DNA of 64,000 bases from Forficula auricularia (Eukaryota; Arthropoda; Insecta; Dermaptera; Forficulidae): contig JALMQS010000820.1 of assembly GCA_024734495.1 (NCBI GenBank), positions 1 through 64,000 on the forward strand, read 5' to 3'. Under the pieces are notes generated by a model, which did not search any database, had not been told where the DNA came from, and saw only the letters and a list, made by a program, of their open reading frames with translations. Made by a program: the position numbers and the translations under genes. How positions within the stretch are numbered: position 1 is the stretch's first letter; each line of letters opens with the position of its first letter. Positions 44,473 to 56,937 of this stretch are shown piece after piece.

Positions 44473-44524
44473 TTTCAAAACCCTGAAGAAAATGGAAATA
44501 AACCTCCGAAACGTCGGTTTTGAA
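44473..44524 (+). ncRNA. Hammerhead ribozyme candidate, complete core
   Basis: Stem I is 9 bp and perfect (TTCAAAACC 44474-44482 with GGTTTTGAA 44516-44524). It closes CTGAAGA (44483-44489), a short GGA/TCC stem II, GAAAC (44508-44512) and GTC (44513-44515). The predicted cut is after C44515. Helix III is only AC/GT, as in minimal hammerheads that work as dimers. Activity is not shown. Confidence 0.65.
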
Positions 44525-44648
44525 TAAAAAAGATAGTTATAATTATTAATCTTTTTTGAACTTTGGACTATCTCATCAAAATCCACTTCAATAAAAATAT
44601 AAATATAAATATCTCGAAATAACAAAAAATGGACTTCAGCCACTTTCA

Positions 44649-45264
44649 ACGGGTGGGGCATAAAGATCTACCACATTTTGAAGAGGTAAAAAAATGAAAA
44701 AATTTAACTAGAAAAAAACTGAATATATATATATATTAATGTGCTTTAAACATTATATCAGACAAAAAAAAGCGTTGGGGGGTCAAAAATTAAAATTCTA
44801 GGCCTTTCGACCAAACTCAACCAAATCTTGTATACATATTCTATGGACCCCCAGAAGGCTAGAAATGCAAAAACTAACCACCCAAAATGGGAGGGAGGGT
44901 TAAAAATAAAAATTATAGCTCTTTGGACCAAACTCAACAAAATTTTGTGTACATAGTTTGATCGAAAGGGCTAGAGTTTTCATTTTTGACCAACCCCCAT
45001 TTTGGGTGGTTAGTTTTTGCATTTCTAGCCTTCTGGGGGCTTACAGAATATCTATACAAAATTTGGTTGAGTTTAGTCGAAAGGGCTAGAATTTTCATTT
45101 GTGACCCCCATCGCTTTTTTTTTGTCCGAAATAATGTTTAAAACACATTTAAAAATAAAATTATTTTATGTTCTTTTCGAAAATATATTCCGTTTTTTCC
45201 TAGTTAAATTTTTTCATTTTTTTATACCTCTTGAAAATATGGGAGATCATTATGCCCCACCCTG
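44649..45264. mobile_element. TA-flanked element with long inverted ends, copy 2
   Basis: GGGTGGGGCATAAAGATC at the left and TTATGCCCCACCCTG (then TA) at the right. Same arms and same internal 110-bp units as the element at 40156. Confidence 0.75.
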
Positions 45265-47762
45265 TATAATATGTATATGTTTATTTGCATCATGCAGAGG
45301 GCAGCCTCATTGATTTCTGTTTATGAACAAACATTTTAGCACACTTCGAACATTCTACAACTTTTCCTTTTAATTTTATCGTGTGTATCTGAATTCAGAC
45401 ACAAGAACAGAAAACAAATTATGGTTGAAAATGATTTTTCTCCATGTTCTAGACATTTTTCAACTCAATGAACAAAATGAATGACGTCTTACAATCAAAT
45501 AAATACGGTATTATTTTAATCCCCTCTTTTTTCAATTCTTAACTACTATTTTTCAACGGTAAAATGCACAGCCATTATTTTCTGTCTAAAGAATTTAAGT
45601 AAACCTTTCAATGATTCCGAGAAAACCATGAGAACAATTCATAATATTATTTAATCTGCTCGATCGAACTCTTTCGGTATATTTTTCAAACGTTACGTTT
45701 TATTAATTTTGACATTAAACACATGGTGGACTATGTTCTTGTGAATTCGACTTTCTCACTACGCATCGCATATATTAAAATAATTTTATTTTTAGAGGTC
45801 CTTTCACTGAAATCTTGATCTACTCGTTTCTGGTGAAAGAAAAAGTTAAATATTTATGATTAACGAAGTGTATTTTGATAATATTATATTTATTATATAA
45901 AGCAGACACTTGTGGGGACATTTTGCTAGGAGAAATACACTAATAAATAAAGTAGTTAGTCATGGATTTTTCCTTTTCCTGATTTCTTCTTAAATTTGTT
46001 TTATTCGTAAAAAAGTAGTAAAAATTTGATTATCTAGGGTAGCAAAAAAATTAGTAATAATTTAAGAGCTGGGAAAATCACACCTTCTGGATTCCGATAC
46101 ATCCAAGAAGAAAAATTGTAGAACATTGGTTTTAGTACCTAAATGTTTGTATTTATAAAACGAAGACCTGATTAGATTTCGGGATCTTAATATTGAAAAT
46201 TTCTAAATCAATAATACGAGAAAAAAACATAAAAAGTGAGCTGAAATTTGGCTAAAGATGGTATTAACAAGTTACAACTTTCCAGCTCAAACCCATCGAT
46301 TTCCAATTCATTAAACTTTGTAGAAGTGTAAGTACCGAGTTTTGAAAAAAAAAACTTTCACTTTACCATCCCATTACTCAATACGGCTAACTTAAGATTG
46401 AATTTACTCAAACATTTTATTTATTTTTTGATTATGTAAAAATGTCTGAACTAGTGCTTCGCACCAGACGAGACGAGATTTGAGAAAATATCGTCTCGGT
46501 CTCGTCTCGTCAGGGCTAGTCTCGTTTGGTCTCTTTTGATCTCGCCAAGTATCGTTACATTCTTATTTTTTTATAATATTGTAAAAATATAAAAAATTAA
46601 ATAACTAAAATTAAATTTTTCCCTTACGAAGAAATATTTCACACGACGTTTATTATTGAACTATTTAAAAAGTAAGTTAAAACGATATTTATTTAAATTA
46701 TATTAGGTTAGAATTGATGGTTTTCACAAAGATTAAATTTGTTTTAAATTTCTCGATATATTTCAGGTGTTTTTTCATTAAATTTTTCTTGTATTGAATG
46801 TCCTAAATTGTTAAAAAAATGTTTATTAGTTAAAAATAGATTATCATTGTAAAATTGTAAAAAATTGTGGATCGCGGAGAGTCCTTGACTTATTTTTCAA
46901 TATTTATTTTAAAACCCATTCAATAGTACATTATAAATATTAATAAATAAAATTAACAAATACTCCTATAAATTATGACAAGATGATTAATTAAATCAAA
47001 AAGTAAATTTTGAATAATAGTAAGGGAGCTCTAATTCTAGCAGGGTTCAATATTGTCTCCTTTCACGACCAATTTGAAGAAAGAATTTTGAAAAAATTTT
47101 ACTTTTTCCTCCAATTTTAGGTATATTTAAACAATAGACTTCATTGGGCTAGGCAGAAAGACTAGACTAGAGCTTTCATAAATGTTGGATTGAAGCAAAC
47201 AATTAAAAGTTCAAAATTAAACAATAGTACCATAATAACAAGGAAAATACAGTTAGATCGACCATTTAATAATAAAATAAAATAAATAAAACTGAATCGT
47301 ACTAAGGGCTTCTGTATCTAAAATATGTACTTAGGACATTGATTGATATAGAGAGAACTAACTTACTTTTCAACTGGAAATTAAAAAACATTTGAAAAAT
47401 CAAGCAAGCAATTAGAGCCTTTTATTTATTTATTTAATATGTCTATAGAATCTATTGAGCAATTCTATATAATTCCTGAAACTTTTTTAATCTTGAATGT
47501 AATTAATGTTTTGTAAAGCATATACCTATGTTTTGTGAATTTTTTAATTGCAAAGCTATTTTTTCCTTCAATTCAATGTTTAAATAATTTTTCCAATTAT
47601 ACAAGTTTGCTCTTTGAATTACTGTCAAAAACACACTATACCTAACGAGACGTTTACTTTTTTAAGGAAATCATAAGAGGGCGTCATCGTCATTTGCTAG
47701 ATCCCAAATGGAATGAATTATTTTTATTTATATGTCAGAAGGGTTGTTTAGTTTTTATCTTA
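45265..47762. other. No gene recognised; minor repeats
   Basis: 45275-45330 is a truncated foldback arm (TGTTTATTTGCATCATGCAGAGG). 46455-46550 is a patch of GAGACGAGAC/GTCTCGTCTC, probably a degraded inverted end. The rest is AT-rich. Confidence 0.4.
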
Positions 47763-48067
47763 GACCATGAAATATACAGACACGCCTTGGTGTCGATTTG
47801 GTGAAGCCAACATCTCCTATAAAACTTGACGTCATCTGTAGGTAGGAACACCCAGAAATAGCATGGCCACTATAGGAATTATTATACATTGAGATAAATT
47901 TATCGTAGTTTAGATTATTTATTTTGGATTCCAATAATCGCAAATTAATATTAAATTAATATAACCAAAATATTTATGCGAGAACGTGACGTCATCTGTA
48001 GGCGATGTTGGCCTCACTTCACTCTGTGTGGAGAGTAGCAGAGGGCGTGTCTATATATTTCATGGTC
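47763..48067. mobile_element. MITE with GACCATGAAATATA inverted ends
   Basis: GACCATGAAATATACAGACA at the left and its degraded complement ending CATGGTC at the right, each followed outwards by TA. GTGACGTCATCTGTAGG is repeated inside. 305 bp, non-coding. Confidence 0.75.
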
Positions 48068-49135
48068 TAAGGATTTTATTTATTTGTCTATTGCTATAAT
48101 AAAATAACCAGGTCTACCTAGAAGGTGGCAATTTTTTTTCTGTCAAAAGCCATTTAGAAGAAATTGAAAATATTTAGTGTGCCGAGAATAGCGTTGGTTC
48201 TAAAGGAGAAATCAATGAAGTTTGCTTTTGTTTGATGCAATTCGTTTGTAAAAGTGATCAGCTTACTATTTTAAAGGCATTCCACGCCAAATCGGATAGT
48301 TTGAAAACTTTTAATTTTTGATTTCCTTCATTTTTTGACATTTGTTAGTACCCATCAAAAAACTCTTCTTGTTAAATTTTGAAATTTTTTTGATCACCGG
48401 TTTAAAAGATATCGAATTTTGTTTTTTCGCTCATAACTTCTTCAAAAATGGTCCAAAATCAAAATTTTTGTTTTTTTGCATACTTTTTAGAAAAAAATAC
48501 AAAAAATTATTTAAAGTGTTTTTATATGCGATTTTTGAGTTTGAAAATTTTAATATTGTTTTTGAGTTGGAAATTTCACCTTTCCTCCGGGGTCTGACTT
48601 TTATTTTAGTATAATTTTACTTTTCACTAATTTTTTTCTTTAGAAACGAGAAAAAACCCTTACTATTCTATTGTAGGTACCTACCTATTGATTGTTTTAA
48701 AACTTTTTATCTAAGAAATCTCATTAAACCCTCGAAATACACTAAATAATTCGATAAACTGGGTGTATTTTTTTCTTCTAATTAGAAAAGCATCAGACGG
48801 AAAACATTTAATTAAAAGCACGCTGACTATTATTTGCACATGCTCGCTGCTGTTCCAAATAAGAGTCGATTTATGTCAATTAATTCAATTCGGTTTAAAT
48901 TCCATAAAATGGAACTATTCAATTCGAGAAGGGGAAAATATTTCATTAATCCTTATTTTTGTTGACTTTTTTTGGCGTATTTCAAAATCTGTTTAATCTT
49001 TTTAACTCAAAATTAGTGTTTTAGTCCATAGGTATATATATACAAGATATTAACTTTGATTTTTAAAAGATTTGAAAGATGATCAAAATATACAATTATT
49101 TCTTTCTTAGTTAAATGGTAATGGGAAAATGGACT
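48068..49135. other. Repeat-like, no gene
   Basis: GGCATTCCACGCCAAATCGG at 48277 resembles a dispersed insect repeat end. The ORF at 48342-48614 is low-complexity Phe/Lys-rich and not convincing. Confidence 0.4.
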
Positions 49136-49192
49136 TTTGGTTGAGATTTCTTCAGACCTTAAAATAGATAGAAACTGAGGAATATTTCATTA

Positions 49193-49669
49193 TCCTATAC
49201 TACTAAAGTGCATTTGTGCCTGCCTCTGTATGTACCTATGTTCGTCCCCCCAGGGGCGATCCAGGGGCGGGGGTTGGCAGGTACTAAGGGGTATTTCTTT
49301 CTGTGTCTGTACCTATATCCAGGGGGCTACTAAATTCATATATGGCTGTATATTTACCTACGTTTGTCCGTCCCCCAGGGGGTGGGGGTTGGGGTCCAGG
49401 GGTGAGAGTTTGAAGGTGGGGTCCAGGGCATGGGGAGTCAGAGATGTGGGGGTTCAGGGGTACTAATGTCCGTACCCCAACAAAAACAGTCGTCATGGTT
49501 ACCAATTTAAATGAAATTATCTATATATATATATATAAAATTAAGGTTTTGTCTGTACATTGGGGTAGTGGTGTGGGTGGGATTCTGGGGGAGTGGGGTT
49601 CGAGGGTGGGGTCCAGGGGCGAGCCCCTTGGTTAGCAAGAGGGCCGCCGAAGGCGTGCATTGCAGCTAG
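49193..49669 (+). mobile_element. Composite Helitron with two 5' ends
   Basis: Starts TCCTATACTACTAAAG at 49193 after an A and ends CTAG at 49669 before a T. Inside, at 49520, is a second Helitron start (copy H4) that shares the only 3' end. The other arm of the surrounding foldback shows the uninterrupted site, so the whole 477-bp segment behaves as one insertion. Confidence 0.65.
49520..49669 (+). mobile_element. Minimal 150-bp Helitron, copy H4
   Basis: TCTATATATATA at 49520, GGTTTTGTCTGTACATTGGG, a G-rich tract, a hairpin (CGCCGAAGGCG) about a dozen bases before the end, and CTAG at 49666-49669. Flanked by A and T. It is the cleanest Helitron in the window. Confidence 0.85.
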
Positions 49670-49835
49670 TATTACTATTAAAGAAATTAGAATACAAAAA
49701 TCAAAGCATAACTTCTGATCTGTATTAATTCAAAAGTTCAAGTTTCAAATTTGTATTCTAATTTCTTTAATAATGTAATAAAATATTCTCAGTTTCTATA
49801 TATTTTAAGGCCTGAAGAAATCTCTAACAAGAGCC

Positions 49836-51084
49836 TAAAGCAGATAATGAATTTTATTTAAATAAAATTCATTATTTTATATTAAATATTAATAGCAAAC
49901 ATTTATATTCTAAAAATTCAAAAAATATTTAAATATCAAAATAGGGTTTTCAGAGACGTAATTCATATAAAAATTCTCCAGGATCATTTCACAATAATTA
50001 CTTAAAAATTTTATTAGAATTAAATGTTTAAACATTGTGACTAATATAGGTACTAGAAAAGTCTAATTAATTTTCTAGTTTTACTAAAAAAAAACTTCCA
50101 GATTAATCATATATGCGACTCATAAAAGTGACGTACCCTGAGGACAGTCTTCAGCGATGTCATTTTTAAGGGGAATAAATTTAAAAAAATAATCCCAATT
50201 CTACTGAAAAGGATCTTGAGATACCTCACACATGATAAAAAATGATCCTTGGGCAAATAATCAATTGATTAAAATTTTAGTATGATTTTTGATTTAGGTG
50301 AAAATGAATACATTATAACTTGTAAACAGTTTGTATCTTATTTAGCTAACAAGCTAACAGACATTGTTTGAGCACTAATAAGGTTCCATTTTACTTTTGA
50401 ACGGAGGCATAAAAAACCCACTTCTGACTTATTCTGGATTCTCAATAAAAGAAAGATCTCACTCAAGCAATCTGATGAGTGTAAGTTTGTCCGGCCTGTC
50501 AAAAGCTGTTCTAAATTAGACAAACCGCACAACTAAGATTGAGGTTACTTTTAAGTATTTGACAGACTAAGTGCATCATTATAGCATTACTTATAGGTTG
50601 CCATCATACTGTCTACCTTTTCAAGCTAGGAATCATAAATCCTACAGCAGAAATGATCTAGATAGATAAATATGGTAATAACGCATTTCGGGAAGCAAAC
50701 ATCGTAAAAATCCGAATTGTTGATAGTAGTAGCGTTGAGATTTTAAGTCTTTAAACTAGTAAACCCGGAGTGTTATTGACAATTTTTATATGTCAGAGGG
50801 ATTGTATTCACTTCGGGAATTTAGCTCGAATCACAAAAATACAATCTGAGCATTTGTCTTGACCTTCGGGGCGAAACCATAATAAAAATGATCCATAACT
50901 ATCTTGATTTAGTAGTTATCCAACTCCCTTGATTTTCTTAATTCTACTACTATCGGGATTTTGAATTTTTATATTCAATAAATTAGGAATAATCATTCTA
51001 TAATACAGGGATATTCAAAAAGATGGATCCAATTTAATAAATTTGTAGTTAATCAAATATAAATTAGACATGAAGAATCAAAAT
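49836..51084. other. No gene recognised
   Basis: Apart from a 16-bp-arm palindrome centred at about 49862 (AATGAATTTTATTT and its complement) nothing is supported. Confidence 0.4.
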
Positions 51085-51150
51085 CAGGGGTGTTTAACCC
51101 ACTGCCCGGCACACCATATTTTGCGACCCGCGCATGGTATAACAAATATA

Positions 51151-51412
51151 CACAAAGAGAAACAAAGAGGTTGTCCTCTGCTTGATGCAAATAAACATAC
51201 ACACATATATATCGAGATGATATATCTGTATATATATTATTTATTTGATTGAGACTATAGTTTCGAAGACTTGGTCTTCATCATCATTCTTTCTTCAATT
51301 ATAATGTTTTTCATGGAGTCAATATCCATTTTGCATCAAGCAGAGGACAACCTCTTTGTTTCTCTTTGTGAATCAACAACTCTGCTACTCTCGGCAAAAC
51401 AAAAACTTTTCA
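51151..51412. mobile_element. Tailed foldback with decayed hammerhead
   Basis: Arms as in the 13709 element (CAAAGAGGTTGTCCTCTGCT); here the longer tailed arm is on the right (CTGCTACTCTCGGCAAAAC). Flanks ATAACAAATATA at 51139-51150 and 51413-51424 are an exact 12-bp duplication. Confidence 0.85.
51253..51287 (-). ncRNA. Hammerhead motif with mutated first core base
   Basis: Identical in layout to 13861-13895 (same stem II, GAAAC, TATA, GTC), but CTGATGA reads ATGATGA. The invariant C is lost, so activity should be poor. Confidence 0.55.
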
Positions 51413-51993
51413 ATAACAAATATAAATCATTCCAATGTTGATGTTGTGTTTCACCATTTTTCTAATCCTACTGCAATTAAAATTATGATTATTATATTTG
51501 ATTATTATGACCGGGTTTTTCTGCTCGAATGCGTTATGTGTGTGAACAATTTTTTTTTTCTTTAATGAAATAACTCGAACATCAAACAAAAGTATGTTGA
51601 CTGATGCACACCTTTAAAAATACATTGCGATTGGCTTCGAGTAGCATACCACGGAATATAGTAGACATATTAAAAAAACACCAATTCCAAAAATCACAGA
51701 AGTTCGAGTTCGTTAAAAATTAGCTCATCACATTGCATACCAAGATTATAATATTACTTATATACATTAAATATACATGTCGGGCCCACTCATTTTATGA
51801 GTTAACTCGTCGGGGTAACCCAAAAAGACCCGGAGACGCTGTCGGGAGATGTAGGTAGAGTTTTCTGTTCTGTATGAGCGTTCAAGTTCCCTGGAATTCT
51901 TTAGCAGTGTATTTTTCATTTTCATAATAAAACTAAACTTTTAAATGAAGTTGACTTTTTTATGCGGCCCGCCAGAAAGTTTAAATACCCCTG

Positions 51994-54388
51994 ATCTACA
52001 TACTAATAAAAACGCTCAAGCGGTGGTAAATAAAATTTCGGAACTTCCTCCTTCCTTCGGTATGTAGACTGTTCATATCCAATTTATATTTCGTGAAATA
52101 CAAATTATTTGAATTGGGTCCATCTTTTTAAATAACCTTGTAGTAGGACAATAATAATTGTTGTTCGATGTTTGAAAATCTTCTTAAATTGAAAATCTCA
52201 AAATATTATAATCAAAATACAATGGTTTGACTGTATATGTTTAGATTTAGAATCACTTGACCGAGCAATCTTTCAACCATGAAGTTGAAAACTTTGAGTA
52301 AGCTCTTTAGTTCCGCTTCAGAAGACAAGTCAAGTGCCCGAATTGCATTTTCCGTTTTCGGACTCAATTCCCAATACCATCGTTTTGATTATAATAAAAA
52401 TTATCCATAAGACCCAGGATTTAGTAGTTACAACTTCTCACGATATTCTTTTTATAAACTGGGGAATTCCTTTTCATAAGATACATTTACGTATTTGTTT
52501 TCTCGAAGTCGAAGTATTGCCAGGAGCGTCAACAAACAATGAACCCATTTATATTCAGCAAATACAACCATGGTCGATGCTCTGGTCAATTCGTATTTGC
52601 TCTTCGCCAAGGATCAGCTGCAGTAGCCTTTTCAAAACAGAATGATTTGAAATTTTAGATCGGGATAAATAAACGACTCGATTGATTTCCATTTTTAAAA
52701 CATCGAATTCAATTGGAAATTCATTCAATGTATAGGAAATATCCAAACTCAACAATAAAAAATATCATTTATAGGAACAAAACACTAAATCTTGGTTTTG
52801 GGCTGAGTCCAAGCAAAACAGGAAACGTTCTCTCGAATCACTGAGTATACTAATTTATTATCCAATAATTGAAAAACGACATTTTTATTTTGTATGATCG
52901 GTGAATGTTGCTCACGGTGGTTGTGTATTGAATTCACTCAAAAATTTATTTATTTGTTTATTGGTTATTTGAGCCTAAAAATATCTGAAAATTCAAGAAT
53001 TTTATGGATATATGATGATTTGTTTTCTCCCTGTCTAAATTGTGATATCTACCAGCCTTCTTTATCGAGTTAACTCGATAAAAGAAGGCTCGTAGAGAGT
53101 TTGTTGTTGTGCCAAATTTCCTACTTGAAAAAAATTTGAAACGTAACAGAAATTTATTTTCGAACTTAATTTTATTCTGATTGAATGTCTGTGTGTTTGA
53201 ATTTTGATATCCACACGATAGTTCGAGAACGGGATATTGTAAAGTGCTCGTTCTGGTATCAATACAATGTACCAATGATTACCAAACTTTTCGAAAGCAG
53301 GACCTCCTTTTGATAAGAAATTTGTTGGCAATTCTTATATTGTTCCTATCGAATAGAGTCCAAATTTGAGATGCTAGTTTCTGAAAAATAGACACATGCG
53401 TTGCATTAATATTATTATTATTATTGTAGCTTGTTCCTTTTATTGAAATTGAATTTCCACTTTCGCTATTATTGATCCATGTATAGAAAATGTCTTCAAA
53501 AAATTAAAATCTATATAAAATCCAGATGACCGTATTTGCTAATTTATATATCATTTTATAGTAAATATTCAGTAATTCACTCAGTAATTCATTAAGGAAT
53601 TATTATTCTATGTATATTTGTATGTACGTTACGAAGGATGAAAATAAATGTCTTGCTAAGCCATTTTTGTTTTACCTATTTTAGTATTCCTCTTGCGACA
53701 TTCCAGAGGGTTCTGAACCATACTTAGGGAATCACTGCAATATCCATGCGTTTCATGTTACTACGAATACAACAATATATCTACTAAGCCGATTTTCGGA
53801 ATCCATACGAAAAATGGTAAAAAATAAAATTAAGGGGAATACCGATTTGGAGCAAAACTTTACTCTACTGTTGTTAACTAATTCCTACATATGGTTCAAA
53901 TTTTGTTGTTGTTGTATGATGTGTATGATGCGGAGATATATAGCAGTGCACATTCATTTCATTGAATTTGCAGGTTAGATTTGCTATGGCGCCCACAAAA
54001 CCCGGTTTATTTGTCCAAATTCAGTTTCTATATTTTACTTGAAGTCGTTTGGAGGAAATTAACTTTTATGGTTTTGGAGATAAAATCCTTCAAGAATATT
54101 GAACCTCCCGAAAGTGAATGCAATAAATTCTTTAATTTAACTTTCATTAAGTGAAAATAAAATATCGAACATACGGATCTCATATACGGTTGTAAAACAA
54201 GAAAGGGCCGGATTTCTTTTATTGTAAAACGTAGACAAATTAAATATACATGAGTTTTAGGTTACTACGAATAAAACAATATAAATTGTATCATGCTTAT
54301 TTTGCTTCAAACCATTCGATAACATTAAGAAAATATTTCCGTATCATCTAAAACCTGTCGAATTTTGAAAAAGTCTTTTTTAAGCAAG
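51994..54388. other. No gene recognised
   Basis: Includes a perfect hairpin at 53054-53090 (AGCCTTCTTTATCGAGTTAA) and a pair of diverged direct repeats (TTACTACGAATACAACAATAT near 53758 and 54270). ORFs of about 100 codons at 52334 and 52958 show no domain. Confidence 0.4.
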
Positions 54389-55229
54389 TTAAGGTAGTTG
54401 TTTCACCCTATGGGTTTTCTTAGGATGTTTTTGAAATTTAGATATATATTTTTTAAGAAAATTTTAATTCATAGTTATAACACAGCTTCTGAGATAATAA
54501 TGAATGAATAAAAATTTACACTAAAAACTAGCTGGCAACAATGCATGTATTTAACCTAAAAAGTGGGTTAACTTTATTACTTTTTTGACGTTTTTTCGCT
54601 TCAGCCATTGTCGCAACAGCTTTCAATCGCTTATTAAGAACTTTTTGTTTTATAAATCTCCCTTTATAATGTACTTTATCTGAAATTTCTATGATAAAAT
54701 ATATACAAGCTCGGACAGGGTTGACAGATTTTTTTCTTTAATGATATTGATGTGAGAAGGAGGTACACCAGAAGGTGGATCCCCTAAAGGCCTGTATGGG
54801 CTGGCCCCTCCATCGTGAAAAGAACAGAGTAGAAGGAAACGAAGCCGGGATCACGAGCCAATCTCAGAAACTTAGATACAATTCAATATCCAATTTACTA
54901 AGGTTTTAGGGGCTTCGAGCAGTGGTAAATTCTCCGCGCGATAAATTCGGTTAAATTTATCTCCCACTTAATTTTTATTACCAGACACTATACTTACAGA
55001 AAAAATGTCTGGATATAGCCGGGAATCGAACCCGAGACCTCCGGGTTGCCAGTCAGTTATTCTGACCATTGCACCACGGAGGCGATTTGTCAAAAGAGCA
55101 CGGGATTGGCTAGTAGTGGTACATAAACAGCAAAAAGTTTTGGGCTAATGAATTATGAATCATTATTGTCTGTTCTATATACTCTAGTATTAACTTTTTG
55201 CTAGTATTGTCGTGAAACAATTACCTTAA
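54389..55229. mobile_element. TTAA-ended inverted-repeat transposon, copy B
   Basis: TTAAGGTAGTTGTTTCACCC (left) and GAAACAATTACCTTAA (right), reverse of copy A at 13472. The minus strand has SDKVHYKGRFIKQKVLNKRL and AVATMAEAKKRQK uninterrupted. Here the SINE at 54732-55083 is the insertion. Confidence 0.8.
54732..55083 (-). mobile_element. tRNA-derived SINE, full length
   Basis: On the minus strand the head GCCTCCGTGGTGCAATGGTC has a good A box (TGGTGCAATGG), and GGTTCGATTCC is a perfect B box. A body of about 280 bp and an A-rich tail follow. Flanks GATTT at 54727-54731 and 55084-55088 are a 5-bp duplication; copy A of the surrounding transposon (13606-13620) shows the empty site. It is not a true tRNA gene because the 3' acceptor strand is missing. 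Confidence 0.88.
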
Positions 55230-56515
55230 TGGAATAGATCATAATCAATTGATTTATTAATTAAATATTGAATCGAGGACAAATATTATAAAAAAAGGGT
55301 TGGCAAATTTTTCGATATTCATTTTATAATTGACAATTATATTTCTCTCATTTGTTCTTATGGTTGAATTCCTAAAGAGGCGAACATCCCTAATTGGAGT
55401 CTTTAATAATGAAATGAGGTTTCGATCATTAAGCAGAAGACTAAAAAAATAAAATAAACCACGGAGGTAGTATATTTAAAAAGTAATTAATATAAAAAAG
55501 TTTTTATTTTAATTAACAGACAAATTGTTCATTTCGTTAAATATTTTTACTGAAGGTATAGCAGAGGTACTTAACCTTTTCAAAGTCACAGAGCTCTTTT
55601 GATTATTTATCATGAAAATGTGCGGAATACCCAAATCACTAGTCTTTTAAAACTAATAATAAAAATATGCAGGAATATTTTTGACTAAAAAAATAAAATT
55701 AGGAAATTAAATTAATTAAAGGTATTTACTATTGAAGACGGATTGGTAGAACCCAATGTTTATTTGATCAAACGGCAGCCCAAGGATAAAAAAACCGAGT
55801 AATTCCGAATAATATAATTTACTGGAACGTCATTTTAAAAACCCGACCATATAGACCTCTTCTAAAGGGCTTAATTAAATCAGGCAACAAAGGACCTCCC
55901 GTGTATATTAATATAATTTTTATTTCCAATTAAATTCAAAACTTTGTGCTAAGCGATGTAGGTCAAAGCGGATTAAAATAAAAAATTAATTAAATTAAAT
56001 TTTAATTTTATTTAATTAGGCCTTAAATCAGAGTCAATCCTTTTATTTCAATTTAAAATTAAAAATAATATTAATATATTAAATACGGTCTTTTACTGAA
56101 ATTTGCATTCAGTTCACAGCAAAATTTTATTTTTTGATTTCTAATAAATTTAACTGAGATTTATTTGCTTAATTTATAACTACTTATATATTGAAGGGAT
56201 AGCTAGATTGGCGCGTGGGTTCAACTCCTTAGGGGGCGATCGGTCTGACATATAAACAATAATATCGTATAATATATTAGTTATCGACCTTTTGAGATTT
56301 TGGAATTTGCCAAGTTTTTTTGAAAATTAAAAAAAAAAAAAAAAAATACACTCTTGAAAAACAAGTTATTCAAAGTGAGGTGAACTTTTCAAATAAGAAT
56401 ATCATTTTTTGAATTGTAAAAAACTCACATCCTTTAAAGCATCCTTAAAACATCCTTTATTACTTTTAACTAAAGTAAACAATTACCGACCAACTCTATA
56501 ATCGCCAGGTACTAT
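55230..56515. other. No gene; one hAT-like end
   Basis: CAGAGGTACTTAACCTTTTC at 55561 followed by AAAGTCACAGAGC resembles a hAT left end. No partner is found. The rest is AT-rich. Confidence 0.4.
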
Positions 56516-56937
56516 CCTTGATATTTTGCTCGCTCTAGATCAGGGCTGTCCAACCCGCGGCACAGCACTGCAATGAATGCGGCCCAACATAAATGTATAA
56601 ACTTCCTTAAAACATTGAGATTTATATGTATTTCCTGGAAAAGACAACAATTGTGGCCTGATAACTTTGTTTCTCTAAAATAAGAAATCTATCAAAAAGT
56701 TTTCGAAAAATAAGTGCTAATTTTAAATTTGGACTAAAATTCAAGATTTCCGTAAAAATAATCACCATTTCGGTCTATTTTCGACTCCATTTTCATTATA
56801 TATAATTATTTTTATCTGCAAACTTTCTGACACATAACAGTCGTTTAATATAATAGTTGTGTAGCTCCATTTTTTTGCTTAATGGTATCACATTTAGTCA
56901 TATCTTGCATTATAAAAGAGAAGCAACTCCAAATATT

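Larger units (their letters stand above)
49136..49835. mobile_element. Foldback element holding a composite Helitron
   Basis: Arms GAGATTTCTTCAGACCTTAAAATAGATAGAAACTGAG-type (49145-49190) and the inverted copy at 49783-49830. A further inverted block (AAAGAAATTAGAATAC) lies at 49680-49695 and 49753-49768. The left arm is split by 49193-49669. Confidence 0.65.
51085..51993. mobile_element. hAT element, non-autonomous
   Basis: Ends CAGGGGTGTTTAACCC and the complement of TTTAAATACCCCTG, with CCCGGCACACC and GCGGCCCGCC just inside. Flanks ATCAAAAT and ATCTACAT agree at 6 of 8. It holds the foldback at 51151-51412. Confidence 0.7.

Noticed and set aside
48342..48614. 90-codon ORF
   Set aside because: Phe- and Lys-rich low-complexity reading of AT-rich DNA, no domain and no splice context.
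52334..53331. Three ORFs of 89-105 codons
   Set aside because: They overlap on opposite strands or frames, have no recognisable domain and no convincing splice sites.
55010..55083. tRNA gene on the minus strand
   Set aside because: A and B boxes are good, but the acceptor 3' strand is missing and an A-tailed body with flanking duplications follows, so it is a SINE head.
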